Shown piece after piece: positions 33,866 to 43,488 of a DNA stretch of 64,000 nucleotides. Origin of the DNA: Pontibacter sp. E15-1 (GTDB lineage: Bacteria > Bacteroidota > Bacteroidia > Cytophagales > Hymenobacteraceae); contig NZ_JAKVIR010000001.1 in the NCBI RefSeq assembly GCF_022601975.1, forward strand, positions 62,001 through 126,000, given 5' to 3'. The notes beneath the pieces are model-generated. The model was not told the DNA's origin. It saw only the letters and a list, made by a program, of their open reading frames with translations, and ran no database searches. The position numbers and the translations under genes were made by a program. How positions within the stretch are numbered: position 1 is the first letter of the stretch; every line of letters starts with the position of its first letter.

Positions 33866-33985
33866 TTATTGTTTCACTTCAATTTCCACAGCTACTGTCT
33901 CCTTGTTCTTTAGTTTGGGGACCAAAGCATGGTAGGTAATAAGAAATAAAAGTAAAATAGCGAAGAATGGTTGTATTCTTTTCAT
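33866..33985 (-). CDS. Possible 39-residue single-helix membrane protein
   Basis: A short frame, MKRIQPFFAILLLFLITYH then a hydrophilic tail VPKLKNKETVAVEIEVKQ. A basic start, one hydrophobic helix and a charged tail are the expected features of a small membrane protein, and an AT-rich leader precedes it. I know no family. It lies alone between the antiporter gene and the IS remnant; it may also be the start of a gene that has been cut. Confidence 0.35.
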   Translation of the reverse strand: MKRIQPFFAILLLFLITYHALVPKLKNKETVAVEIEVKQ

Positions 33986-34224
33986 AAGTATGGGTTAGGT
34001 ATTTATAATGACAAACATAAAATTCTAACAGCTAAACTTATACAATAGCTGTCCTACTTATGACCCTGTCTTTCCTTGTTGGTTGCAAGGTTGTGTATTC
34101 CTTACCCATGTATAATTTTAGATAAGTTACACCTCATTGCAAACAGGAGTATTCTGTTCCTTCTGTCTGCACTATGTATGGAGGTAGCACGCGTAATTAA
34201 ATCACATACAACTGCCTGAGTTAA

Positions 34225-34763
34225 TAGCATGTTTGAATTTGTGATAGGGTAAAAAAGAGCGAGTCAATCCGTAAGTTAAATGTGACGAAAAATTCAAGTT
34301 TATGGAATCTCAGTATGAGAGACTTACTGACCCGCAATGGGCAGTGGTGAAGGCATCGCTGTCTGTAGAAAGGAAACGCAAACACTACTTGCGGGTTATA
34401 GGCAACGCTATTTTTTACATGCTCCGGGTGGGCGGGCAGTGGCCCCAAAGGGTACCTGCACCGCATGGAGACGACACTGGCCGATGTGGCCTACGAGAAG
34501 GTGTTCATGGAGTGGGTGGGCGAGAACCTGCTGGGCGTGGAGCTGGAGATCCGTTCCAAGCAGCCAGGCGCCGCGGGCTTTGTGCCGGTCAGATGGCGGT
34601 GGGTCACCGAGCGGGCTTTCGGCATGTTCAGCTTCTTCCGCAGGCTCGGCAAGGACCACGAAAAACGCCTGAAAGTGCCCAAAACTGGGCCTTGTGGCAC
34701 AACTGCCGGGTGATATTAAACCGAACTGACTGAAAAACAGAAAGTTAAAATTTAAGCATACTC
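34225..34763 (+). mobile_element. IS5-family insertion sequence remnant
   Basis: Imperfect 16-bp terminal inverted repeats (TAGCATGTTTGAATTT at 34225 and AAATTTAAGCATACTC at 34748) flanked by TAA at 34222-34224 and 34764-34766, a TNA target duplication. Inside is a deleted transposase. At 539 bp it is about half the size of an intact IS5/IS427-type element. The MITEs at 15138 and 20462 share end sequence with it. Confidence 0.75.
34302..34733 (+). pseudogene. IS5-family transposase, internally deleted
   Basis: The first 47 residues (MESQYERLTDPQWAVVKASL to FYMLRVGGQW) match the start of IS5/IS427-type transposases. After about 34442 the continuation is in another frame and is the C-terminal part: LADVAYEKVF (second catalytic Asp region), GFVPVRWRWVTERAFGMFSFFRRL (catalytic Glu). 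The middle, including the first catalytic Asp, is missing, so it cannot be active. Confidence 0.8.
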
Positions 34764-34879
34764 TAAAAGGCTGCGCATACTTGATGACGTAAAGTTTGCC
34801 GGCTGCCCTGTGGTTGCGACCTGTAGAAAACAAGGAAATTATTCAGCCCTGCCTATACATACCCGGCGGGCAAAGCACT

Positions 34880-34916
34880 AAAAAAACCAGGCCCGAACAC
34901 TTTGGAACGGGCCTGG
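34880..34916 (-). terminator. Rho-independent terminator after the SusCD-GH29 operon
   Basis: Read on the minus strand: CCAGGCCCGTTCC, a short loop, then GGGCCTGG followed by seven T. It lies about 10 bp after the GH29 stop codon and closes the susC-susD-susE-like-GH29 operon. Confidence 0.85.
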
Positions 34917-34925
34917 ATGTGGAAT

Positions 34926-36476
34926 TTACATAGAGATGCTAAATGCGCATGCATACTTGCCTTGCGGCACGTCAGGCGTTTTGATCACCAGCCCCTCGCT
35001 GGTCTGTTTCCAGTCTACTTTTGCGGAGGAGCCCAGCATTTTCACCTGCTTGATTTTGCTTCCTGCCAGGTACTTGCTCTTGCTGCCAAACGAGGTGATC
35101 TTGTACGAACCGTCTTTGCTGAAGTCCATGGCAATGGCGTAAACAGTATCGCCTTTTTTGGTGAACCGGAAGTCATCGCTGGTCAGCTCCTTGTTTTTGC
35201 CCTCTGTATGATGGCCAGTGGCCACCTCTGTTGGGCCCTCCCCGAAGATTACCCACGGTCGGGTGCCATAGATGGCCGCCCCGTTCGTTTTTAGCCAGTT
35301 GCCAATCTCCTTCAGAACAAGCTTCTGATCCTCAGGTATGGTGCCGTCAGCTTTCGGGCCCACGTTCAGCAGCAGGTTACCGTTTTTGCTCACGATGTCG
35401 ATCAGGTCGTCCACGATGGTGTTCGGCGTTTTGGAGTCCCAGTTGGTAACGTGGCTCCAGGAGTTCTTCCCGATGGACGTGTCTGTCTGCCAAGGGTACG
35501 CGTTGATGTCAGACATCTTTCCTCTTTCAAGGTCCAGCACGTTGGTGCCCGGAGGGTATGACTCGAAACCGCCGAAGTTTTTGTTCTGCAGCACCACTTC
35601 CTTGCCCCACTCCAGGCCTTTGTTGTAGTAATAAGCCGCCAGTTTAGGGTGGTATGGCCGATACTCTGCTCTATCGAGCACAAAATCAAACCAGAGGATG
35701 TCCGGCTGGTAGTTGTCGATGATGTCTTTCGTTCTGGCCCACCACATCTCCAGGAACTGGCTGTCGGCGGGGGTATACGGCACGTGCGCCCTTCCATACA
35801 AATCAGCGTACGCGGGGTCTGAGGTGTCAAACTCAGGCTTGTGGTTAAAGTAGTCCCAGTTAAAGGCCAGGTGCGAAGAGGCACCGACTTTCAGGCCCTT
35901 TTTCTTCCCTGCCTTCACCAGCTCGCCCAAAACGTCTCGCTTGGGGCCCATGTCCTTCGCGTTCCAGCGGGTTACCTTCGAGGCATACATGGCAAAAGAG
36001 TCGTGGTGCTCTGCCACGGGCACGATATACTTCGCACCGGCATCCTGAAAGATGCGCACCCACTCGTCGGGGTTAAACTTCTCGGCCTTGAACATGGGTA
36101 TAAAGTCTTTATACCCGAATTTGCCTGGCTGGCCATGCTTCTCCACATGGTACTTGTAAATGCCGGATGGCTCTTTCTGCATCACCTTGCCGTCGCCGCC
36201 CCATACCACCGAATCCTGGTACATGTTGCGCGGGTACCACTCACTTCCGTAAGCCGGCACACTGTACGGCCCCCAATGGATGAATATCCCGAGCTTCGCG
36301 TCTCGGAACCACTCCGGCGTTTCGTATTTCCGCAGCGAGTCCCAGTCGGGGGTATAGCTGGCTGCTGCTTTATCTGGCTTGCTTGCAGCGTTCTTCGTGC
36401 TGCCTTGCGCTATGATGATGTATGCTCCCATCGCCAGGAATAGCGCCAGGATCACACCGATGTATTTTGGCTTCAT
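34926..36476 (-). CDS. GH29 alpha-L-fucosidase/L-galactosidase, first copy
   Basis: 516 residues: N-terminal signal or anchor, then a GH29 TIM barrel. KLGIFIHWGPYSVPAYGSEWYPRNMY is the usual start region, AEHHDSFAMY and YQPDILWFDF (nucleophile Asp near residue 261) complete the active site; C-terminal beta-sandwich. GH29 enzymes remove alpha-L-fucose; in algal-galactan loci some members instead remove alpha-L-galactose, of which fucose is the 6-deoxy form. With GH86, GH16 and GH117 in the locus, L-galactosidase activity on porphyran fragments is likely (inference). Last gene of the susCD operon. Confidence 0.9.
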   Translation of the reverse strand: MKPKYIGVILALFLAMGAYIIIAQGSTKNAASKPDKAAASYTPDWDSLRKYETPEWFRDAKLGIFIHWGPYSVPAYGSEWYPRNMYQDSVVWGGDGKVMQKEPSGIYKYHVEKHGQPGKFGYKDFIPMFKAEKFNPDEWVRIFQDAGAKYIVPVAEHHDSFAMYASKVTRWNAKDMGPKRDVLGELVKAGKKKGLKVGASSHLAFNWDYFNHKPEFDTSDPAYADLYGRAHVPYTPADSQFLEMWWARTKDIIDNYQPDILWFDFVLDRAEYRPYHPKLAAYYYNKGLEWGKEVVLQNKNFGGFESYPPGTNVLDLERGKMSDINAYPWQTDTSIGKNSWSHVTNWDSKTPNTIVDDLIDIVSKNGNLLLNVGPKADGTIPEDQKLVLKEIGNWLKTNGAAIYGTRPWVIFGEGPTEVATGHHTEGKNKELTSDDFRFTKKGDTVYAIAMDFSKDGSYKITSFGSKSKYLAGSKIKQVKMLGSSAKVDWKQTSEGLVIKTPDVPQGKYACAFSISM

Positions 36477-36570
36477 TTTCTTTCTTTATGATTAAAATCT
36501 CTCTACTTCCACTCCTAAATGGCCTCTTGCCGGACTCCTGTGTAGCGCAGCCCGGCAAGAGGCCCCTCAC

Positions 36571-38073
36571 TCAGGACTCATTTTCGTAAATCATGATCTC
36601 GTCCAGGTACATGATGTATGGGCTTCCGTCATTTGATCCGATCATCTGGTAATGCAGTTTGAAATCGGCCCATCCCTCGGTGGTCGTGTTCAGGACCTGC
36701 CGCTTGGTGTGCCACTGGCCATCCAGCTCGGACCCGCAGCAGTTGCCGTTCCACATCTTCAGCGCATCCGACCAGGCGGCCCCGGGCTGCAGCCTGAACG
36801 TCCACTCGCCGCCAGCCCAGTTCCCGACAAATTTGTAGCTATACTCCAACACGTAGGTCTTGCCCGCCTCCAGGGCCGTCGGCACGACAGCGGATTGCAG
36901 CACATAGTTGTTTTGAGGGCTATTGGGCGCTGTCATTTTCAGGCTGTAGGCTCCCTTAAATGCGTTCTGGGTGGACAGTACAACGACTACTCCCGCAGGG
37001 TTTCCCCCTGTGGGGCCAGCCCAGTTAGGGCCAAGCGTGCCGCTCTCGAAAGTGCCGTATGGGAAGAGGTTCTTCTTGAAAACCGCCACTTCCATCGGGC
37101 CGAAGTCATCGATCGTGTATCCGTCTGTGGAGGAGATGGCCCCGTCAGTATAGGCAAGGGTGGCCTTCTGGCTGTTCTTGATGTTTGCGGAAGGGGTTAT
37201 GTTGAGGATACTGGCGTCGTTTGCGTCCACGGCCACCTTTGCGAGGGCAGCAGGCTGGCCATCTACCTGAAGCGACAAGGCGCTGGCGGCATTTGCCAGC
37301 GTGCCCGCATCCACCTCTCTGCTAAAGAACACCTGCACCACGCCACCTTCGGTCTCGGCCACCTTGATGATCGCTACGGGTTCGGTGGATGGGATCACCT
37401 CCACAAAACCCTTTAGCAACACGGTGTCCGGCCGCCCGAACGGGCTCAGGCGAGACGTGATCAGCTGCACGTCGTAGGTGCCCAGCTTCTTGTAGAGCAC
37501 GGCCACGGTGCTATCGCCCGGTGCGGTTCCGGCTGCCTCCGGCGATCCGCCCGAAAACTTCCATACCCGTGTGTCCGGTTTGCCCGTGCTGGCATCTTTG
37601 TAGTACACTAGGTTACCCGCCTCAATCGTGATTTTGCCGGTAGCCGGGTTGTACGCGCCGCTTTCGGCACCCGCCTTCGAGGTGGTATACCCGATGTTGG
37701 TGGTGATGGTATCCAGCACCGTGATGCTGAAGGTGGTGTCCAGCACAGTTTCTGAGCCGGCAAACGTAGCTTTGAGACGGACCTTCTGAATGCCTGTTTT
37801 GTTGAACTTGACATGTATGACATCCTTAACCGAAGTGGTGTCGTTGTTGTCGTTCATCACCTCGGCTCCTTCCGGCAGGCTCCACCTTCTCTCTTTCACA
37901 CCCTGCGACAGGTCAGCGAAAGAGCTGAAGTCGCCTACCTGCAAGGTGGCCTTGCTGCGCGACACCACAGGGTCGGCAAAACTGCCGCCCGGCACTTCGT
38001 ATTCTTTCTCGCAGGCATTTATACCCATTGCCAGTAACAGGAGCGCCGCTATTTTATATAGGTTATTTTTCAT
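36571..38073 (-). CDS. SusE-like surface glycan-binding lipoprotein
   Basis: About 500 residues: lipoprotein signal with INAC (Cys21), PKD/Ig-like domains (about 30-130 and 150-235), a bacterial Ig/SbsA-like domain (240-340), and a C-terminal carbohydrate-binding sandwich (about 345-500, FPYGTFESGTLGPNW). By position after susD it serves as the surface glycan-binding protein of the locus. The ATG is 38073; an upstream TTG adds three residues. Sequence among these proteins varies, so specificity cannot be read. Confidence 0.82.
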   Translation of the reverse strand: MKNNLYKIAALLLLAMGINACEKEYEVPGGSFADPVVSRSKATLQVGDFSSFADLSQGVKERRWSLPEGAEVMNDNNDTTSVKDVIHVKFNKTGIQKVRLKATFAGSETVLDTTFSITVLDTITTNIGYTTSKAGAESGAYNPATGKITIEAGNLVYYKDASTGKPDTRVWKFSGGSPEAAGTAPGDSTVAVLYKKLGTYDVQLITSRLSPFGRPDTVLLKGFVEVIPSTEPVAIIKVAETEGGVVQVFFSREVDAGTLANAASALSLQVDGQPAALAKVAVDANDASILNITPSANIKNSQKATLAYTDGAISSTDGYTIDDFGPMEVAVFKKNLFPYGTFESGTLGPNWAGPTGGNPAGVVVVLSTQNAFKGAYSLKMTAPNSPQNNYVLQSAVVPTALEAGKTYVLEYSYKFVGNWAGGEWTFRLQPGAAWSDALKMWNGNCCGSELDGQWHTKRQVLNTTTEGWADFKLHYQMIGSNDGSPYIMYLDEIMIYENES

Positions 38074-38134
38074 ATTCTTCAACGTTTATTGTTTTACCAA
38101 ATGCATTGGACTGAGCCACTTACCTTGTGTTTGC

Positions 38135-39766
38135 CTAAAGATTTGGGTTGGTTAGCTGCTCGGTTACCGGTATCGGGAAGTAATCGTGCAGGGCGGGGTT
38201 ATAGTCCTGCGCGGCTTCCACAAACTCCTGCACCACAAAGAACTTCCCTTCATCACCGGGTTGGTACCACCGGATGTTCTGCCCGTCCAGCGTGAACTTC
38301 ATGGCCGCCAGCCTGCTGTACTGCTCTTTAATCTTGCCCCATCGTCTCAGGCTTTCCCAGCGCAGGTCGTGGCCCTCAAACATCAGCTCCAGCGGTTGCT
38401 CCACCCACATAATGTGCTCCATCAGTGCGGTTGCGTCGTAGGCTGCCGCCTCCAGCTCTACCACGCCGGCGCGGTCGCGGATCTGGTTCACAAGCGCTAG
38501 TGCCTCCGAAACGCTGCCACCGGTTTGCAGCAACGTCTCAGCATAAAGCAGGTAAACTTCTGCCAGCCGGATCACCCGCTCGTTGATGCCCGAGTTCATC
38601 GTCAGGGGCTCACGCTCCATTTTCCAATTCTGGTACTTCTTCAGGTAAGATGCCTCGCGATTATTATACTCCCCCCCCTTGTCAGACGGCTTTTGGTATA
38701 AGGTAGAGCCCAGGTCGTTTGCAATGGCAATAGACGCGGATGTTCTGAGCGAGTACACATCATCCGCCTCATACCGCGGATCGGTAGGGTCCATGGGGTC
38801 TTCCTTGAAAAGCATGGTTACCCAATAGGATGGCATGATGACGCGGAAGCCTCCCCCTGTGGTTGACCCCAGGGTATAGTTCCGGTTCGTGCCCTCAGAC
38901 CCGATAGGCCCGTCGTTGGCTCCATAGATGTTGCCCGACTTGGCAGTGGCTGAAAAAGGCACCTCAAATATTGACTCGGCGTTAAACTCATGCTCTTCGT
39001 CAAAGTTCCACCCGATGTCCGGGGTCAGGGAGTAGAGGTCAGGGCGGTCGATGACGGCTTTGAAGTAGCCTTTGGCTTTCTCATACTCCCCCTCATTGAT
39101 CCACAGCTTCCCGAGCATCGCGCTGGCTGCTCCCCAGGTGGCTCTGCCCACGTTGTTTGCGTTCCAGGTTTTGGGAAGATGGGCCTCGGCATACTCAAAG
39201 TCTTCCAAAATCAGCTGGAAGACATCCTCTTTCGGAGCAGGCGACTTGCTGAAATCCTCCTTCACTTTTGGGGTAGACGTATGCAGAATCACGCTGCCGC
39301 CATTATACCCCTGGTAAAGAATGTAGTAAAAGAATCCGCGCAGGAACCTTGCCTGGGCCTCCACAGTCTGCCGCTGCTCCACATCCTGGATTACGCCCAG
39401 ATGCTCCAGCACCTGGTTGGCCCGATAAACGCCTTCGTAAGCGCTATCCCATTTCTGCTTCACAACGCCGGTGTTATCATTGAATGTCAGTGTGTTGAGC
39501 GACCTGGCGTTGGCGTTCCAGTTGTTTGGGCGGCCCAGGTCTGAGCGCACCGGCAACTCTGTGGTTGCGGTGGCGCCCATCACCCCCTGAAACTGCAGGG
39601 CGGCATACGTGGCGATAAGCCCCTGCCCCACCTGGTCTGCGTCCTTCCAAAAGGAGTCGGCATTCAGGGCATTCGGGTTCACCTTGTCCAGGAAATCGTC
39701 TGTTTCGCAACCTGTGTTCAAAAACAACAGGCCGGCACACAAAAAGAGTTTGCTTATATTTTTCAT
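38135..39766 (-). CDS. susD: SusD/RagB nutrient-binding lipoprotein
   Basis: About 543 residues with lipoprotein signal NTGC (Cys20), the SusD start FLDKVNPNALNADSFWKDADQ, four TPR-like repeats and the C-terminal RIAEVYLLYAETLL-type motif (VIRLAEVYLLYAETLL). It caps SusC on the cell surface and helps load galactan fragments. I start at MKNISKLF (39766); upstream codons to 39889 are non-conserved and overlap susC. Only 19 bp lie between susC and this start. Confidence 0.95.
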   Translation of the reverse strand: MKNISKLFLCAGLLFLNTGCETDDFLDKVNPNALNADSFWKDADQVGQGLIATYAALQFQGVMGATATTELPVRSDLGRPNNWNANARSLNTLTFNDNTGVVKQKWDSAYEGVYRANQVLEHLGVIQDVEQRQTVEAQARFLRGFFYYILYQGYNGGSVILHTSTPKVKEDFSKSPAPKEDVFQLILEDFEYAEAHLPKTWNANNVGRATWGAASAMLGKLWINEGEYEKAKGYFKAVIDRPDLYSLTPDIGWNFDEEHEFNAESIFEVPFSATAKSGNIYGANDGPIGSEGTNRNYTLGSTTGGGFRVIMPSYWVTMLFKEDPMDPTDPRYEADDVYSLRTSASIAIANDLGSTLYQKPSDKGGEYNNREASYLKKYQNWKMEREPLTMNSGINERVIRLAEVYLLYAETLLQTGGSVSEALALVNQIRDRAGVVELEAAAYDATALMEHIMWVEQPLELMFEGHDLRWESLRRWGKIKEQYSRLAAMKFTLDGQNIRWYQPGDEGKFFVVQEFVEAAQDYNPALHDYFPIPVTEQLTNPNL

Positions 39767-39785
39767 AATAGATTCCGTCTTTTGA

Positions 39786-42700
39786 TTAAAAATCGATGGT
39801 AACGCCTGTTCTGTAGGTTGCCGACACCGGGTACTTGCCTGTGTCGATGCTGTTGAGCAGTGGGTTGCTCGATGCCACCTCCGGGTCAAACCCGGTATAG
39901 TTCGTCCAGGTCACCGGGTTTTGCGCGCTCACGTAAAGCCTCACTTTGGCGATGTGCACCCGTTTTGTTAAGGTGCCTGGCAGCGTATACCCCAGAATCA
40001 CGTTTCGAAGCCGCAGGAAAGAGCCGTCTTCCCTGAAATAATCAGAATAGGTGCGCACATTGGGGTGCTCCGAGTTTGTCCTGGGGCTTGGGATGTCAGA
40101 ATCCGGGTTGTTGGGAGACCAGCCATACACCATATCCTTGTGGCGCTTCACCGAGTAGGCGTAGGCCTTCGGGCCGTTGTAAATTTCGGTTCCTTCCACC
40201 CCGTAGAACTGCACCGACAGGTCAAACTTCTTGTAGTCCATACCCAGGTTGAGGCCATACTCAAAATCCGGAAGGCCGCTTCCCGCAAATTCACGGTCGT
40301 CGTTGGTGATGGCGTTGTCGCCGTTGGTGTCCACGTACCGCAGGTCACCGAGCTGTGCCGACGGCACGATCTTCTGGTATTCTGTCAGCTCTTCCTGTGT
40401 TTTGACCACACCGGAGGTAGGAATCAGGAACAGAGAGCCAGCGGGCAGGCCTTCCTTGAAAACGGCAGCCGGTTCTGTCTGGTCCTGTCGGGTTATGATA
40501 GGCCAGCCGCCGTAAACTACCTGACCGTTCACCATCTGCGTCACTTTGTTCACGTTTTTGGTGAACGTGCCGTTTACCCTGAAGCCAATATCCCCGATGT
40601 TGTCCCTGAAGCCTGCGGCAATCTCAATTCCCTTGTTTTCCATGTTGCCCACGTTCTGGATAAAATCCTCGAAGTTGCCCCAGGCACCGCCAGACGGAGG
40701 CGTCCGCACTGGCAACAGCATGTCCTGCTTGTCCTGCTTGTACAGGTCAACGGTCAGGTCTCCGCGGCCTCCGAGGAACTGCAGGTCCACGCCAACGTTG
40801 TTCGAGATGTTGGTTTCCCACTTGATGCTTGGGTCAGCGAAACCGGGCTGGATCAGGCCGCTCACCAACTGGCCACCCAGAATGTAGTCGGCCGCCGACA
40901 TTACCTGCGCGGCATAGGCATAGTTCGGGATGCGGTCGCTGCCTGTGCGGCCATACCCGTAGCGCACCTTAAACTCGTTCACGACTGTGCGCAGCGGCTC
41001 AAAAAACGGCTCTTCCGACACGTTCCAGCCCAACGACAGCGACGGGAACGTTGCCCATCTGTTCTCAGGACCAAACCGCGATGATCCGTCTCGGCGCACT
41101 ACGGCGCTCAGCAAATACTTGGACTTGTAAGAGTACTGAAACCTTCCGAGCAAAGAAACGGAAGACCATTCGCTGAGGTCTTCTGCAGCCTGTGGGTCAA
41201 GGCCGTTGCTCAGGGTTGGCGTCTCGTTCGAGGACAGGCCCTGCACACGCACCCGCCGGGAGTTGTAGTCCTGCGTTTCGTAGGTGTTACCGGCCAGCAA
41301 CGCTATCTTATGGTCGCCGAATGTTTTGGAATAGTTTGCCGTGTACTCCTGAATGGTGCGCATGTTGTACTGGTCGGTATACTGCAACCGCGGATTCAGA
41401 TTACTGGCCACCTTGTTCAGCACCCCCTCCTGATCCAGGATGGTATAGCCCGGCTCAAAGTAACGCGCTGTGGCGTTCCAGATGGAGCCGCCAACGTTCG
41501 CTGCCAGGTCCAGCCCATCCAAAAGCTTGTAAGAGAGGCGCAGGTTGCCATTAAATGAGTTCTCCTCATTGTCAGACTCCTGCTTCAGCTTTCCGACAAA
41601 GCCTCCCAGCACCTCTGGGTTGGTGCCGCCGATCGTGATCACGTCATCGCGGGTGTTTGGCCCTTTTCTGTAAGGGGCTTGCCTAATGGCATCATACATC
41701 AACGCCCAGGGCTCGTTGTTTTTCACGCTGTGGCTCACGCCCAGCGTTGCCTGCGCCTTGAATTTGTCCTGCTCATACACGGTGTTGGTCCGAACCGACT
41801 GCTTTTCATACGAGCTGTTGATCAGGGAGCCGTCCTGCGAGAAAACCGTTCCCACCACATTAAATTTCAGTTGCTCTTTGCCCCCGCTGATGCTCAGGCT
41901 GTGGCTTTGCGTGGGTGCGTTGTCCACCTGAAGCTCATTCATCCAGTCTGTGTCATAGAAAAGTGCGTCCGGGTTGCTCTCGAGCGGGAAAAACCGGCCC
42001 GTGGTGTTAAAGCGCTGCTCCAGGTCGGTGATGTACAACGACTCCGCCGTGTTTGCCAGGTGGATGTCGGAGGTGATTTTCTGCACACCGTAGTATGAGT
42101 CCAGCGAAACCTGCATTCTGCCGGCCTTGCCGGTTTTCGTGGTGATCAGGATAACGCCCGCGGAGGCCCTTGTACCGTAAATGGCAGCCGAGGCGCCATC
42201 TTTCAACACCTCGATGGACTCAATCTCCTGGGGCGCGATGTTCGGGTTGGAGGCATAGGTTACCCCATCCACCACATACAAAGGCTCTGACCCTCCGGCC
42301 GAGAAAGAGGAAATACCCCGGATATTGATGATGGCGTTAGAGCCCGGAGACCCGCTGCTGTTGCGCACGCTCACACCGGCAAGCTGCCCTTGTATGGCGG
42401 TGGCAAAGTCTGAGGTGCCCAGCTTGTTGATTTCTTCGCTCTTGATCTGGGAGATGGCCCCGGTGGCCTCTCTTTTCAGCTGCTGCCCATACCCGATCAC
42501 CACCACCTCGTCGAGGGCTTGCGCGTCAGTATCCAGCGACACGTCTACTCTGGACCTGCCGTTAAGGCTAACGGTTTTGGTTTTGAAGCTGATGAAGCTG
42601 AAGGTCAGCTCCGCGTTTGGGCTGGCCACGGTTAATTTATACCTTCCCTCCCCATCGGTCACGGTGCCGTTGCCTGTGGCTTTCACCAAAACGGTAACGC

Positions 42701-42860
42701 CGGGCAGCCCCTCAGCATTTTCGCTGGAGGTGACTTTGCCTTCTACTATAGTCTGCGAAAATCCATCAAAGTGGATCAGCAGCATCGCCATGAAAAGACA
42801 CCACATAACTGTGCTGTGCGTTCCTGGCGATTTCAATCTTACGTGGAAATGCTTTCTCAT
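39786..42860 (-). CDS. susC: SusC-like TonB-dependent transporter
   Basis: 1024 residues: signal peptide, carboxypeptidase-D-like regulatory domain (EGKVTSSENAEGLPGVTVLV), plug domain (ALDEVVVIGYGQQLKREATGA; VYVVDGV-like LYVVDGVTY) and a 22-strand barrel ending in TGVTIDF with terminal Phe. Imports oligosaccharides across the outer membrane using TonB energy together with SusD. First gene of the operon, divergent from the hybrid regulator gene, with a TAACTTTG promoter box about 78 bp upstream. Confidence 0.96.
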   Translation of the reverse strand: MRKHFHVRLKSPGTHSTVMWCLFMAMLLIHFDGFSQTIVEGKVTSSENAEGLPGVTVLVKATGNGTVTDGEGRYKLTVASPNAELTFSFISFKTKTVSLNGRSRVDVSLDTDAQALDEVVVIGYGQQLKREATGAISQIKSEEINKLGTSDFATAIQGQLAGVSVRNSSGSPGSNAIINIRGISSFSAGGSEPLYVVDGVTYASNPNIAPQEIESIEVLKDGASAAIYGTRASAGVILITTKTGKAGRMQVSLDSYYGVQKITSDIHLANTAESLYITDLEQRFNTTGRFFPLESNPDALFYDTDWMNELQVDNAPTQSHSLSISGGKEQLKFNVVGTVFSQDGSLINSSYEKQSVRTNTVYEQDKFKAQATLGVSHSVKNNEPWALMYDAIRQAPYRKGPNTRDDVITIGGTNPEVLGGFVGKLKQESDNEENSFNGNLRLSYKLLDGLDLAANVGGSIWNATARYFEPGYTILDQEGVLNKVASNLNPRLQYTDQYNMRTIQEYTANYSKTFGDHKIALLAGNTYETQDYNSRRVRVQGLSSNETPTLSNGLDPQAAEDLSEWSSVSLLGRFQYSYKSKYLLSAVVRRDGSSRFGPENRWATFPSLSLGWNVSEEPFFEPLRTVVNEFKVRYGYGRTGSDRIPNYAYAAQVMSAADYILGGQLVSGLIQPGFADPSIKWETNISNNVGVDLQFLGGRGDLTVDLYKQDKQDMLLPVRTPPSGGAWGNFEDFIQNVGNMENKGIEIAAGFRDNIGDIGFRVNGTFTKNVNKVTQMVNGQVVYGGWPIITRQDQTEPAAVFKEGLPAGSLFLIPTSGVVKTQEELTEYQKIVPSAQLGDLRYVDTNGDNAITNDDREFAGSGLPDFEYGLNLGMDYKKFDLSVQFYGVEGTEIYNGPKAYAYSVKRHKDMVYGWSPNNPDSDIPSPRTNSEHPNVRTYSDYFREDGSFLRLRNVILGYTLPGTLTKRVHIAKVRLYVSAQNPVTWTNYTGFDPEVASSNPLLNSIDTGKYPVSATYRTGVTIDF

Positions 42861-42937
42861 AAGCTTTGGTTTATAGGTTTATGTTTCGTTTGTTAGGGGT
42901 GAAAACCTGGATTTGACTGAGATAAAATCGAGTAATA

Positions 42938-42970
42938 CAAAGTTACCTATACCTGCAGACGCCCAGGGAA
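42938..42970 (-). promoter_or_regulatory. Bacteroidota-type promoter of the susC operon
   Basis: On the minus strand TAACTTTG (42938-42945) matches the TAnnTTTG -7 consensus. The -33 region is only TTTC-like, as expected if an activator such as the neighbouring hybrid regulator is needed. Confidence 0.5.
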
Positions 42971-43488
42971 ATTTTCGGGTTGAATGGCGGGGGAGGATTT
43001 ACCGATAGGGGGTATATACTGTGTTTTGTAGAGGGGCTTTTTTAGCAGCGTACAGTAAAAACCCGATTCAGAGCGCCTAGAGCCCTTTTCTGGAAAGAAG
43101 TTTTTTGCCCCTTCATCAGGCAAAATTACAGTGAGCACTCACCTTTCAGTGTGCTCACATCAGATTAAAGTTATTTTGTTTTAGCGAAAGGTTCTACATA
43201 TTTGTAGTCTGATGCTTTTTGCTTGGGCATGCCGTGCCGCCCCGACCGGATAGTGTTTCAGACACGCGTATCGTTTTGATGCGTCCCGCTCCAGCCCATA
43301 CCTGCTACATGCGTGGAACCAGGCCACAGCATACCGGAAGCGAAACAGAAGAAAGGGAAACGCAATGCTGCGGCACCTGGCGACAGCACTGCCTCTGGCA
43401 AGAAAGGTATATCGGAGGCAAACAACGCGCTGGAACAGATGCTGGATAACGTTGGTTGTATTTAGCGCTGGCCATTAATAAACCTACC
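42971..43488. other. Long divergent intergenic region, susC and hybrid regulator
   Basis: About 500 bp without a supported gene. It holds the GTGAG...CTCAC motifs and a possible plus-strand promoter (TTTTG near 43176 and CATATTTG near 43196) for the regulator. The 43210-43440 part is GC-rich and I see nothing definite in it; it may be a long 5' leader. Confidence 0.35.
43131..43158. promoter_or_regulatory. Possible LacI-type operator between susC and the regulator
   Basis: GTGAGCACTCAC (43131-43142) is a near-palindrome with CA at the centre, and a further GTGCTCAC lies at 43151-43158, itself the reverse complement of the first eight bases. The latter continues as GCTCACATCA, which recurs in the LacI gene's own upstream region. 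Candidate site for that LacI protein. Confidence 0.4.

Noticed and set aside
40065-41084. Plus-strand open frame of 339 codons opposite susC
   Set aside because: Antisense shadow of a clear TonB-dependent transporter gene.
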